Source: Pseudoscleropodium purum
Taxonomy: Eukaryota > Streptophyta > Bryopsida > Hypnales > Brachytheciaceae
Length of the DNA: 64,000 nt
NCBI GenBank assembly: GCA_963969395.1
Contig: OZ017795.1
Coordinates: forward strand, 32,407,063 to 32,471,062
Direction of reading: 5' to 3'
Positions 1 to 12,229 of this stretch are shown in pieces. Position numbers and translations under genes: made by a program. A model generated the notes under the pieces. The model had not been told where the DNA came from. It worked only from the letters and a program-made list of their open reading frames with translations, and made no database searches. How positions within the stretch are numbered: position 1 is the stretch's first letter; each line of letters begins with the position of its first letter.

Positions 1-174
1 TATTTTCTATATTTTCTATAATTGCACCATAGGGGTGCCAAAAATTTAAAAAACTTGCAGCCCTCTATAGGCCTCAAAATTTTCCTAGTGTATGTAGATG
101 AATATTGAAATTTGGAGCAATATTCTATATCACCACTTTGGCACTTCTTGACCCATGAATAACACTGAAGATAT

Positions 175-400
175 TTTTTGGTTGATGAATGACAAAGAAT
201 CTCTCTATGTACAACAAAAATGCAACTATTTATCTTCCAAATTTTGTATAAAAAGGGAAGGTCGTCTACAATAGTTTGACTTCCAATGAGTGCTTTTGCA
301 TTTTTTTTAAGCCAACAATTCACATGGTATCAAAACAAATGATTCCCACAGCAACCAATCCATTGTCTAAACCCTAAATACCCAAGGCATTCAAATCTAG
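175..400 (+). repeat. Dispersed ~200-230 bp repeat, family R1 (copy 1)
   Basis: Begins near GGTTGATGAATGACAAAGAA and runs through an ATGAGTGCTTTTGCA core to a block ending near ATCCATTGTCTAAACCCT. Related copies lie at about 9085-9280, 12410-12610, 22305-22500, 45850-46050 (reverse orientation), 56880-57080 and 59335-59540. No coding capacity and no terminal inverted repeat is obvious. It could be a SINE-like or transposon-derived element; its class is unknown. Confidence 0.65.
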
Positions 401-534
401 TGTTTGCAAAAACTTTGAAGTTAAATAAAACCTAACCAAATTGGTATTTTGAATATTTTATAATTTTGAAAAGTTCTTTTTGAAGTTTAGTTTTAGCATC
501 AAAAATTTGATCTTGAAAATTGATTGGGATTATA

Positions 535-850
535 GATGTTAGGCCCTTTAACCTTGTATGTTTTTGGTCACCAACATTTTAGATTTGACTTGTGAATAAA
601 GGATTGAAAGACTTCACATTACTTTTGCAATTCTAACACCTTCATGGTCAAACATTACAATCTTTCGCTCCATAAGGTTATTGTTGTGTTTTCTTTTCTT
701 ATGAGATCTGTAACATATCTAGTTGGAATTTGTACGGTTACAATTAAAAGAAATTGATACAATTTATCAAAATGTTGGCATTTTGTTCAATTTAGAACAA
801 ATTCCAAGAAGCTCATTACATGCCTTGGGCATTTAGAGGTTAAGGGTTAA
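535..850 (+). repeat. ~320-bp repeat shared with 28120-28445
   Basis: Landmarks occur in the same order in both places: GGTCACCA, then TTTAGATTTGACT, AAAGGCTTC or AAAGACTTC, TGATCAAACAT or TGGTCAAACAT, TGTTGTGTTTTCTT, AACATATCTAGTT, ATTGATACAA, and finally a GGGCATTTA end. The end resembles the terminal motif of the TTAA-flanked MITE family described at 43182, so this may be a diverged or internally distinct relative. Confidence 0.6.
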
Positions 851-3800
851 AAAATGAAAACAAACAAACAATGGTGAATGATGAGCTTGACGTTCCAGAG
901 TTAACCTTGGAGTGCTACAACGTTCATTTTTTGGATGATGAACAAATTGAAGTTCTTGTTTCTATTTCATTCCTACTAGGATGAAAGTCATCCTAATTTT
1001 TTATGATACTTTATTAAGTTCTTGTCTTATCTAATGGTTGGATTTGGTGTTATTAGAATACAATTTTTTTTCTAAAATTACAAATGCAGAAGTGTATCAA
1101 GTGGTCAAATTGCATTGACTCTAGTTCAAAACTAGATTTGCAAAAATGAGGTCCTAGATTTAAAGAACACAAAAATTTCAAAAAATCACCATGTCAAGAG
1201 AACCTCATTTTGAATCCATTCCAATAAGTTTTACTGAAAAAATGATAATATTTTGCTTGTAATCAAATTTTGAAAGAATTTTGAAATTTTCCTTTTCAAA
1301 TTTATAGAAAAATATTGGTGATAGTATTGGTGAAATCTATCCATGCAGATGGTATCTAAAATTCAAATTCTACAACTTTCCTTTGTACATCACTTCTAAA
1401 ATATTCTTCCAAATTGCACTTTATATAATGATTTTCTCCAAATCGTCAATTCTGGAGAAGAGTCCAGACACTCCAAGGTTAAGATATTTCACAACAAGGA
1501 CAAGCACCCAAATTTGATGAGTTATTATTATCCACCAGGCAAAACTCCCGTGCAAAGGCACTCGAAGCCAGCCGAACATGATTTTTTTTTTCTCCAACTT
1601 CAATTTTGTAAACTCATTACTGACTCCCCCCCTCCTGCAAAAATTCAATGTACCCTCTCGCTGCTGCCCCCCACCCCTATCAACGCATTCCAGCGGAGTT
1701 GAAAAGTACAGTACAACCAAGTCGAGGATACCAAGGAAGCCATGCGCAGAGCCCAGATGGACATGAATGAAAACAAAAACAAAAAAATGGAGTTCAAAAC
1801 TGGGACCCTGCCCGTGGCCCCCAATCAACCCACACATGCAAATCAATGAGTATAATGTGTTGGGGTTTTAGTCCCAATCAAAACCCACACATGCAAATGG
1901 ACATGCAAAATGTGTTGTGGCTTTAGTAGTCACAATCCACCTGCAAGTGCTATTCAACGTGTGTGAAAAGTGTCGTCTTTACTTAAAGTTGTACTTAACA
2001 CAAAAATAAAAAAAATCCAAAGTGATGAGGTTATGAAATGGTAAGGTAATTACACTTTTAATCACAGAAATAAACAATTTAACACGGGTCTCTTTTTTAT
2101 CAATTGAAAAAGCTTTTCTTAGAATCTTGCTGGTACATTAAATAGTGAAATTGGATTGCCTTAATAATTAGGTTGCCTTACCTAGAAAAATTATCCCATT
2201 GCTTGTCTATATGAATTGTTTTTAAAAATGAATCTTTTATTAGAATAAAGATTAATATTGCACAAAAATGAAAAACAAATGAAAAATAATATATGTTAAT
2301 ATATGTAATCAAACATGAAGTAATAATAAAATATTATTTATTCAATAATAAAATTATACATAAAAATTACATATTATACTACAGTAAATTATTTCTAATG
2401 TTTTTTTGGACCCTAGAGCAATTATTTTTTCTAGTTCTTCTAATAGTTTTTTTTGAGGACTTAAAAGACATAGATCTTGGATGTTCTCATTGGTAGTTTT
2501 GATATTATGTTGGACACTTGATTAGTAGCACCTATTAAGATTAATGACCTATAGTTGGGCATATAATTCTTAATGAGGGATACAATAGTTGCTTTTTCTT
2601 GTTGTAAGATGTCTATGTCTTCATCATCATAAATAAATCAAAGTTTAAGATCAACATCACTTGAAAAATTTGGTTCAAAATTAGTATATTTGATTGAAGA
2701 TTAAATTACAAAAATTATTTCACCCATTGTTTCAATGGTAATTTTTAATTGGTTACTACAATCAATTGTTATTTGTCTCTTTATATGTTGTGAAATAAAT
2801 ATGCAATAGAATCAAATAAACAGTCTCCTACATTATATTTGTAATATGTATTGCATTGAAGATTGTAACATTTCAATATCTCATCTAATTTTGTCATATT
2901 AACAAATGTCAAATACAAAAAATTTCACAAATTGTACAAACCTATATGAAGTTTCTACAATACAAATATACAAATGAGTCTACAAAAGTAATAAAGAAGC
3001 ATTAGTTTTATAAAAGTCAAATGCAAATAAAATTATATATATATATATATAATCACTTCTTATTTGTTTTATTACTTGCATCACTCAATTTTTGCTTCAC
3101 ACTCTTCTAACGAGAGTGTAATGGAGATGGAGTGCTATTTAGAAGATCCATGGAAGAAACAATGACATTCTGTACTAAAATTGGAGTTCTATGTAAAAAA
3201 TTTATAGAAGATGAAATGACATTCTATATTGAAATTGGAGTCACGTTTTCCACACAAGATGGAATAGAAGAAAAAATAGGTGTGCATTGAGAAGAAACAA
3301 AATTTAAACTATTGTACCCTAAAATTAATTCACTAGATGGTTTATCTTTGTGGTGCTCTTCAAAACCAACAAGACGCGAAGTTGGTGTCAATTGAAACTT
3401 TCTAGTGATGTGAATCTTCAATAGGATTTTAATTTGTATTTTTCTCATTTCTTTTAAAAAATCTTGATTAGATATGTGAATAATAGATGTCAACTATGAT
3501 CCTTCAAAGGATACTTCAATGTCTCCTACATTTTGTGTATTGATTTTACCTTGAAGAAAAGGTTGTTGTTTTGTCACTTGATTGCGCTGGTAGTTTTTAC
3601 AGAAGTATTCATCAACAGCTATAATTGTTACATTTGCCAACTAACAGATTGAGCAAATGTGTTTGAAAGGTAGAACAATTGGATTAAAGATTGATAATTC
3701 ACCAATGATTTGCAACATGTTTAGAAGTAAAATTTTAAAAACAAAAAATAAAATGTAAATAGAAAACATTCACAACACATCACATACTTTTCTAAGATTT

Positions 3801-5069
3801 TTGGATGAGGTCTTCGAGTCTGTTAATTGGTGATAAACAGTGGTCAATCATTTATGTTCTTCTTCATCAATTATAGGAGTAACAATTGTATAGGCTTTAG
3901 TTTTAAAAAAACAATCATATTTTGACGGCACACTTAAGTGCTTGAATATGACAAACACACATTCTCCTACGTTATAATTCTTCTAAATCTTCAAATATTC
4001 CTTTTGAAATGCATGCATAAAAACAATTATATCATGATCACCATGAGTGAGTCTATCGGCAATAATTATTTGAAACATATCTTGATAATGACCTTTAATT
4101 GCTATTACAACAACAACAAATGTCACCATTGGAAAGTTTTCGTGGCAACGTTTTTTGAAATTTCTGATAGAATCTTCCCTGTAAAAAATAAGAAGGAATC
4201 TTGGTACAAAGGAAGGAAGAATTGTGATACACGTAGTAGATTGGACATAAATAATACAAGGCATGTCTCTCTTCTGGAATCTACTACCACTTTTGGGTTT
4301 GATTGCAAAATTCTTTACTCTTACATAGTTCCCTCGTTGTAATTTAATTTGATGATGCTCAATTAATAGTGTACAAATAGATAATGTAATTGTTGTTAAA
4401 TATTCTTTATCTATGACATCACAATGTAAATATGCAAGTCTTTTGACTGATATAGCTATAAGTATCGTAGCGGTTCAAAATCTATCTTTCAAACACTACA
4501 TTTCAAATGTTTTCGTCTATCTTGACAATTGACAATACCATCTTACTACTAGCCATAGCAAATGCAAAAATAAACAAACTTACAAACAACTAAACAAAAG
4601 TTGAAAGTTGTACAAGAAAAAAGAAAAAAACATAGGAAACGCTAAAGCTTGTAAACACTGAAACTTGAAGCATTGCTATGTAAACTACTCTTTTTTACCA
4701 TGTTAAACCGCTATTACTATCATCACCACCTAAATCATACAAAAAATCTCAGCCAACTTGATAACTTAGCATCTCCATTAGATTCTTAAAAAAACAACTT
4801 ATTAGATTTAATGATAGGGATCCCAAGTTGAATATCTAAATCTACCTAGGTCTGGTCTAAAGTCTAAGACTTATCTAAATCTAACCTACTTAAGTCTAAG
4901 CCACCTAACTCTAATCTAATTTGATGACTCAGTAAGCAAAAATTAGTAAAGTAAGAAAGTAAGAAATTTAAAAGTTTAAAATAACAAAATTTAAATTTAA
5001 ACATTTAAAATCTTTAAATCTAAGAATCTAAAATTAAAAAAATTAAAAAAACTAAAAACTAAAAACTAA

Positions 5070-5230
5070 AAGTGGGGCTCCCAAGGGCCACCCAGCTGGG
5101 GGTCTCCCAGCTTGGGGTTCGCCAAGGTAGAGGGCTCTTAGCTTGGGCTGCCTAGGTGGAGGCTCCTAGCCCAAGGGTTTTCCCAGTCCAAGGTTGGCCC
5201 TAGGCAACGGCTTTTGACTCGCCATGTAGG
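5070..5230. other. GC-rich low-complexity patch
   Basis: About 160 bp rich in CCCAGCTGGGG-, CCCAGCTTGGGG- and CCTAGG-like short imperfect palindromes, sitting abruptly in AT-rich DNA. It has no open frame of note. It lies about 0.9 kb upstream of the RABF1 start codon. Its function is unknown. Confidence 0.45.
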
Positions 5231-5599
5231 CCTAGTGTTAGGTAAAAATCAAACCACAATAGTTGAGTGTGAATAGGGTTGGAGATAAAATTTGAAAACT
5301 CAGAGTCAATGCGGAGTCATTGCCGTAGGCTTTGTCTAAAGGATAGAGCCAATAAATTGCTACAAAAATATTCAACTCCATTTTGGATGAATGTATATGC
5401 ATTTCAATTAATAAATAGTTATCATCCACATTGTACATGCTTCATAAGGTATGCATATAAATGGATGCTTCGTGCCTCAGAAGAAGATCCAAAAATGGAA
5501 TAAAAAACACCTCGTACCCACCAACACTGTACTACCTTTACCCAGATACTCACCAACCATTCAAAACGAAACCCTGATCTCAACGAATGAAATTTTTGG

Positions 5600-6113
5600 A
5601 TGAGAAGCTGAACGACTCCGTCCGTCCCAGCGGATGTGTTTCATTCAAGGGAGCACCCCTCCCTCCTTCCCCGCGTCTTGCGCTCCAGTAGCCTTCCCCA
5701 TATCACGACGTCTACAACTTCACTTTCACGAATCCTCACCACTTCCATACTCTCTTCCCGATCCCCTCATCGCTTCTTCCACATTTCTAGTGTTTGCAAT
5801 TCCCACGCCCTTTTTGGTGGACTTGAGTATTTCCAGGGAGCTTGGAATCAGAGAAAGCCGTGGAGAATGCGATAAACGGCTTTTGATGCACAGCGGAAGC
5901 AACCGAGAGTTCGCCATTTTCTTGTAGGGTTTTTTTATGTTGAGAAATCCAACTTTGAGTGTGTGTGTGTGAGTGAGAGAGATAGCGTTGTTCATGATGA
6001 TCGAGTTATTGTGTTTGTGATGGCAATGGCGGTAGTGGAGCCTAGTTTGTTGCGGACGAGGGCTTGAAGAAAATTAGTTCCGTAGGGGTGTAGGTTTCGG
6101 GGTTGCTCTGGCC
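5600..6113 (+). promoter_or_regulatory. Probable promoter and 5' leader of RABF1
   Basis: GC content rises here compared with the AT-rich DNA upstream, and the stretch leads straight into the RABF1 start codon at 6114. It contains a TG/GA-rich run near 5957-5983. Open frames on both strands (about 5634-5995) look like by-products of the composition. I cannot fix the transcription start or exclude a leader intron. Confidence 0.4.
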
Positions 6114-8268
6114 ATGGGCTGCACATCGTCTTCCCCTGGTATGCGCCTTCGTTTTCTTTTGCGTTTCGTACTTGTATTCCGAGTATTCGAGTTTAGATCT
6201 CGGAGGTTGTGTGTTAGTAGTTAGTTGAAGGTTGTTTTCAAGTGGTAATGTGGTGAAGTTTGATGTGCGGCATTGTGTATGTATGTATGTGTGTGAGTGT
6301 TTAATGTGCATTTTGGTTGTGTGTGATAGCGGCTGTGCAAGGCTCGGGGCGCATTCAGACGCACTCGCAGTCCGAGGTTTTGGATTCTAAGAATCTGCGT
6401 ATTAAGGTATAATGAATTTAGTTTTCTATGGGATGGTAGTTGGAAAGCGATGTTGATTGTTGGTTTAAAATTTAATGGTTTTTGGTTTGTAAGTGTGCGG
6501 GTTTGAATGAACTACCGATTCCCCATGTGGCTTTTGCTGTTTTGGATTAGTGTGGGAATTCAATGGCTTCCTTGAGGTGGATGCTGAGTGATTGTTGATT
6601 TCATTTTGCAGCTTGTTCTATTAGGCGATTCCGGAGTCGGCAAGAGTTGCATTGTGTTGCGATTTGTGCGCGGCCAATTCGACGCTTCGTCTAAGGTTCG
6701 CTTCCATCTGAACTGGTTACTGGTCTTTGATAGCACTTGGTTAATTGGTTTGAAGACTTTGGCAAGCACTAGGGGAGAAGTCTATTTATTATTATGCATT
6801 TTCACATGAAGAGGCTGTTTGACGGTATTCGTGCTCTGTTTGTTCAGGTGACGGTAGGCGCGTCATTTCTCTCTCAAACTATATCCCTCCAAGACTCTAC
6901 CAGTGTAAAATTTGAAATATGGGACACGGCAGGCCAGGAACGGTACGCCTTATTTTCTGACAGTACTTCATGAAACTTGCTGTGCTGATTAATTAGGGGA
7001 TGAATTGTATCGTAATGCTACAGTTGCCAGTGTATCGTTTAGGGTGATTGAGGAAGGAATGTTGATTCTCACCGTTTCCGACCTGCGTTTTTGAAATTTG
7101 ACAGATATGCCTCATTAGCGCCCTTATACTACAGGGGTGCGTCAGCGGCGGTCGTAGTTTACGACATCACCAACCCGGAGACTTTTCTGAAAGCTCAGTT
7201 TTGGGTCAAGGTCAGTTCCCTTGGTATAATTTTGTGATCCGGAGACTACATGGAAGTCATTGAAGGCCGTTACGAATATTTTCTCTTCTATGACTTGAAC
7301 CTCTTCTCAGAGTTCTCTTGCAGTGATCTATTTTGAAATGTAGCACTGATTCATCTTTTTAATGGATAACAACAGGAGTTGCAGAAGCACGGTAGTCCTG
7401 TCATCGTAATGGCTTTGGTTGGAAACAAGGCCGACCTTGAAAGTCAACGTCAAGTTTCTCGCGAAGTAAGCATTGTACTGTTGCCTTCCATGTGGTTTTT
7501 TTGTTTGGTCTATTCTTTTTTTTACAGTGCATGGAGACCTCGTTTCTCTAGAGATACGGTACGCTGTTATGGATGGTGTTCATGAAATAATCGCTGATGT
7601 ACAGGGTGCCTGTGGTTGAACCTGCAGGAAGCACAGGATTATGCGGAAAGCAATGGCATGTTTTTTATCGAAACGTCAGCGAAGACTTCTGACAATGTGA
7701 ACGAATTATTTGAGGTAATTATTTCATTCATTCCGCGAGCATGGCGTCCATTAGTGTCGTTGATTCACTCATCATTGATTCAATTCTGGGGTAGAGTGCT
7801 GCTCAGGTGACACTGAATGTATGTTCTATGGAGAGAATGTACCAGAGGTGTGTATTGGGGTGGCGGGTGGGTCAGCTGAGCATCACTCGTCCCTGTCACT
7901 CTTAATTAATGTCTTAAATACTGTGGTCTGTTTGGAGCTTTTCATCGACTAGTCTCAGTCCTCAGTCCTCACGCATCGTTATGCTGAAATTGATGATAGT
8001 CTTTATAATGAGCTTGAATCATTTAACTTGAATCTGAGCCCACATTCTGACACTGCTCCCTGGCAGCAATGCACTGAGGGCGACATTGCCAGGAAGCCCA
8101 AGCATCCAAGTCTATACAACGGGTCGAGAAATACATCTGTGTCCAAGGTTCATCAGTCTCGCAGAATACACCCCGCATGCCGGGCCTGAAATGGTTGTGT
8201 TATCGTTATTTTGACAGGAGATTGCCAAGAGGTTACCTCGGGGACAATCAAGCTTGTCGAGGAAATGA
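6114..8268 (+). CDS. RABF1: ARA6/RABF1-type plant-unique Rab5 GTPase (complete, 8 exons)
   Basis: Rab GTPase of the plant-specific ARA6 branch, which in other plants acts on late endosomes and in traffic to the plasma membrane. Exons: 6114-6138, 6330-6406, 6612-6695, 6848-6942, 7105-7210, 7376-7465, 7628-7714 and 8218-8268. All introns are GT-AG and the exons join in frame to 204 residues, the usual family length. Seen in the protein: MGC at the N-terminus (Gly2 for myristoylation, Cys3 for palmitoylation), P-loop GDSGVGKS at 39-46, WDTAGQE at 87-93, NKAD at 146-149 and ETSAK at 174-178. The C-terminus ends SSLSRK with no prenylatable cysteine, the hallmark that separates ARA6 from ordinary Rab5. 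The start is set by the MGC signal. No missing catalytic residue is visible. Confidence 0.95.
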
Positions 8269-10080
8269 ACATTCTCTTCTCTAGAGCATTTTTCCCATTA
8301 CCACTGAATGCCAGAGTTTGGTGATTGTTGGTACACATTGTCAATAGTCAACAGTGCTGCTATTTGGCTGCTTTTTGTTTTGTATATACATATAATAAAT
8401 TGCTTCTCCCTTTGGTTGGATTCCCCTGCATCAAGCCGCAGAGACCAACAACGGGGTTAACAACTGTTCTTACTGGTTTATTTCTATGTTTCTCTTACAC
8501 ATTTTCAATTGTCGTCTCTTTGCATATACTTGGGAATCTTGTTCTATTCGCAATGACCTGCTTGATCTAAAAGTTTAGGAAGGTATTTTACCGAGTTCAG
8601 GCATTTTCTACACGTAACGAGGAAACTGTCGATTTCACTCTCATGGACCCAGTTCCATAAATACGTGTTCTGTGTTTTCTAGCTTCCGGACGGTGTACTC
8701 TCATCGGACCTTCAATTGTATGAGACTAGGATCCATGTAATCAGAAATGAAAACATTTCAGATCAACTTGAGATGATTCTCCCTTCAATCTGCCTACATA
8801 TGAACTCTTGTAGTATGAGCATGATTGAGGGAAGCCATCGCGAAATGTAGCCACTGAGAAATTAAGTGTAATAGAAGCTTGAAAAAGCTCATATTTTTTT
8901 ACAAACGCATTGAAGATCATTTTGACAATCACTATCAAGTTACTGGCCAAAAACGCTGAAGTACAAGTCTCGTCGTGGAGTTCTTTTAATGCGAGTTCCC
9001 TTGCGAAATTAAAAAAAATTGGTATCATCTGATCAAAATTATCAAAATCTATATTATAGAAATGGTAACCTGTAAGAGACGTTTTCTGGCTGATGAATGA
9101 CAGAATCTCTCCATGCCGGATAGAAGTGCAACTAATTATTCTCGAAGATTTGTGTAAGAAGGGAAGGTCACCTACCATAGTATTTTTCAATGAGTGCTTT
9201 TGCATTTTTTTAAGTCAACAATTCACACAATACCCAAATAGATGATTTCCATGGTGATCAGCTCATCGTCCAAGGGTTGAAGAACTTACACAATAATCTA
9301 CGAACATGTAGATGGATGAATAAAATGAGATTATGTTTGCTTGGGACATGTTTGCACGTTCATCTGTTGATCAAAATTTTGTCTACAAGATGCACTAATT
9401 GTTTTGTATCACATTTTTCTACTCCCATTTTTCTAACAAAATTTCAATTACTTTATACTCCCATCTTCTCATAGTAATCACTAAACATAAAAAAACAGAA
9501 ATATTTATTGTTGAAAAATGTAGTAGAAAACAATTAGTGTCTTGTAGACAAAATTTGAAACTCTTTCATTCGAGACAGTGAAGGTCAAATAATACTATTT
9601 GAGGTTACAGACATACGTTTCATGTATGCAATGTTGCAGTGCACACAACTTAGCATCCGACTTAGCACACTCCCAACTATGAAGAAATAGGACATTCATT
9701 CCCTGCCAGAACCGCATTTAAAATTCTGAGAAAACCATACTGGGAACAATTAGATAGCAATAGCACAATCGTGGCTATTAAAATTAGTACAACTCATGGG
9801 GGCTATATGTCGATTTGTTGCTATAAAACCTAGTGTCAAATCAATGTAGTGATTCATCACATGGCGCATAACTATGAGCCTCAAATTAACACCTGGAAAT
9901 ATGCAACCCAAATCCAAATTGAAATTCGTGCATGTCTGATCATCTAGCTATGCCTAATCTTTCTCTGCAAAAGTATTGAATCCATTGAGGTCTTGCAAAA
10001 TCATGACACCTGTTCTTCTCCAAGAACAGCAATATATTTCGGAATCAAGCTCATAGCATATGAGAATCTCCGCTTCAACG
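8269..10080. other. 3' flank of RABF1 and intergenic DNA
   Basis: About 300-450 bp after the RABF1 stop are probably 3' UTR. The rest carries repeat R1 (about 9085-9280) and otherwise no gene that I can support. The 154-codon open frame on the minus strand at 8741-9205 overlaps R1 and resembles nothing I know. Confidence 0.5.
9085..9280 (+). repeat. Dispersed repeat R1 (copy 2)
   Basis: Same block order as the copy at 175-400: GATGAATGACA, GAATCTCTCCATG, AGAAGTGCAACTA, GGGAAGGTC, AATGAGTGCTTTTGCATT, ATTCACACAA, GATGATTTCCATGGTGATCA, CAAGGGTTGA. It lies between RABF1 and the small minus-strand gene. Confidence 0.65.
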
Positions 10081-10087
10081 TCTACAT

Positions 10088-11363
10088 CTACCGCTCGCTG
10101 AAGGGAGCTTGCATCAAGTCAAAAGCCTTGTCCAGCAGCTGTTTTAGGCAGTCAAATACAATCGTTAGGCACACCCCAAAACTTCTTCACTGATGAAGCG
10201 TTCATCAAGTGAGACATGCGAGTTGTGCAGCATGTCTCAGACACTCAGTTATTTCACGTAAAAGACTAGACTAAAGGTGCTTATAGATTACACATAGGGT
10301 CAATATATGATCAATAACTGCTTGCAAAATCAACCATTCTGACAGAGGAAAATTTACTTGAAATCGGTCCTTGGCAAACAGAAATGCTGTAAATGCGAAG
10401 GGATAGAGAAATTACCTTCCCCACTGTTTTCAACTCACGACCAATTGGATCTAGAGCTTTTAAGTTGACCTGACATTTAAATGGGACCGGCCAGACCTAC
10501 AAAACAACCTCATCAAGTTTAGTATCAGTTGTTGAGTAGTAATATGCATATTCATGACTACCATTATAACTTGGTTCATCTGGTATAGTTTCACATAAAC
10601 AATTGACAGGGACCAGAAAACAAGCAACTTTCATTTCGAAAGTAACAATCAAGGAGGAGGATCTCACTTGAAGCCCAAGAACCCTAACAGGCTTTTGTAA
10701 ACCAGGAATAATGCAATCAGGTCCAGCTGGCTCCACATAAGCCTCACGAGCAAGACCATAACCAATTGGATCTGGATGCTGTACTCATCAACATAAGACC
10801 ACTAATTCATTACCATGTCTTTTAAAAACTCCAATAGGAATAAGAGCTTCTGTCAATCTAAGAATTCCAAATAGTTTGTCCGATCCACAAGTATCCGAAA
10901 CAACTCAGAAATTCAAGTCTACCACTAGAAAGTTATACTTTAACCATCCCATACCAAAGCAATATGAAAGGTTCGATCAGACACCAACGCTACCATATTC
11001 GAATAGAGCATATCTGATCAGACAAGGAAATGTAACAACTACAACTCAGAGCTCCTCCCTTCAGGAATGAGCTCGATAAGTACGCAAGTTCACTTTTTAA
11101 GTGGTAGCTATTAGGCAACTGGAAATTCTGCCGCAATCGTCCCCTAAACTTCTTCGGTAAAGAGGACCCAAGTTTACAAACGAAAGACAAATACAATCAG
11201 GCCGTACCTTCATAATGCTAAGGGCATACTGGAAATTAGGTCCTTGCCGAACAGCGACAATACCCCCCTTGCTAATTCGAGGCACAGGTTTCTCTCCCTT
11301 GTATGCCCTCCAGGGTGCATCATCAGCAAATTTCGATCCTTTTCCAGTCTTCTTAGGAGCCAT
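10088..11363 (-). CDS. Small conserved plant protein of unknown function (132 aa, 4 coding exons)
   Basis: Coding exons on the minus strand: 11208-11363, 10668-10778, 10416-10496 and 10088-10138. All junctions are GT-AG in phase 0 and together give 132 residues. The N-terminus is basic (MAPKKTGKGSK), followed by DDAPWRAYKGEKPVPRIS. Exon 2 carries HPDPIGYGLAREAYVEPAGP and LQKPVRVLGLQ. Exon 3 carries VWP and DPIGRELKTVGK, and the last exon is a short amphipathic tail ending PFSER. I recall unannotated plant proteins with the same PDPIG, AGPDCIVPG, PVRVLGL and GRELK blocks, so the family seems conserved, but I know no function. No signal peptide or strong membrane segment is visible. A 5' UTR intron (about 11366-11953) precedes the start codon. 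Confidence 0.85.
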
Positions 11364-11365
11364 AC

Positions 11366-12100
11366 CTAATTGCCTAAATTAAAAAGCCTCAATGCCCTTT
11401 CAAGTCTCAAGGAATCTCCTTCAATTCCTGAACCTTGCCTTCACCTCATACTCCAGCGTCGTTCTCCGATCCTCTCATCAACCAATACACACAAAATTTC
11501 TCAAAATACCTGCATGAAACCCGATAAACCCTCAATTAGGGTTTTAACTCTGTTTCGCAACCACAACACGAATTTTGCACATTTGTCAAGATAATTGATG
11601 CAGATCAATTTCCGATGCAGTAAGATAATCTCTTCAGATACCTAAAAGATTTCCTACACCTCTATCACTCCGAATCCATATCCATAATTTTTCAAAGAAA
11701 ATTCTCATCCACTTGAAAAAGTCAGACATCGATAATTCAAACGTCACAGCAATCAACACTCAAACGTCTCCTTGATTCCGAATACATGAAAGGTGAATCA
11801 ATATGAAACTCTAACAGAAGAATTCCGTTTACACAGAGAATCTCGTAAAAACGCTACAGAAACTCAATGCTGGAACAGATTTCCACTGGATTTTTTTGGA
11901 CAGAAAGCTCCCAAGGCAGGGATTTCAACGGCGTGCAGTATGCGAGGGTTTACCGATTCAAACGCACTTCGGTGATGAAGAATCGCAGCAGCACCAGCTT
12001 TTGGATTTGTGGGAGCAGTGAATGAGAGAGCGAGCTGTAAACGTGAGAGCAAGCTGTGAATGAGGTCTTGTGGCTTGGAGGTTCGGGGTCGTTTTACCGT
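11366..12100 (-). promoter_or_regulatory. 5' leader exon, leader intron and promoter of the small conserved gene
   Basis: Reading the minus strand, a GC-richer untranslated exon ends at 11954 with donor sequence GAATCG|GTAAAC, and a matching acceptor CAATTAG lies just before 11365. The start codon then follows within a few bases. The leader exon appears to begin somewhere in 12000-12100. This is inferred from splice-site shape only. Confidence 0.5.
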
Positions 12101-12229
12101 GAAGATTATGTGGTCCAACTGTTTGGAACTCGGCTTTCTAGAGTCGTGTGGATAGATATGGATGACATTCATCCATTTGTATAAATTCAAAGAACAAAGG
12201 GTGTACAGTATTTCTACCATACATGTAAG

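Larger units (their letters stand above)
1..5600. other. AT-rich intergenic region with dispersed repeats
   Basis: I see no convincing gene. Two repeats are recognisable: a ~230-bp dispersed repeat near 175-400, and a ~320-bp repeat at 535-850 that recurs at 28120-28445. A (TA)n run lies near 3036-3050. A small GC-richer patch at about 1540-1840 has open frames on both strands, but no family signature and no splice pattern I trust. A second GC-rich patch lies at 5070-5230. The many short open frames here are what AT-rich sequence gives by chance. Confidence 0.6.

Noticed and set aside
1421..1846. 141-codon minus-strand open frame in a GC-richer patch
   Set aside because: It overlaps open frames on the other strand, has no domain, signal or splice context, and its composition explains it.
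3938..4342. 134-codon plus-strand open frame opposed by a 93-codon minus frame
   Set aside because: Low-complexity AT-rich sequence; the translation is rich in Ile, Asn and Lys with no motif.
8741..9205. 154-codon minus-strand open frame near RABF1
   Set aside because: It overlaps dispersed repeat R1 and shows no family resemblance.
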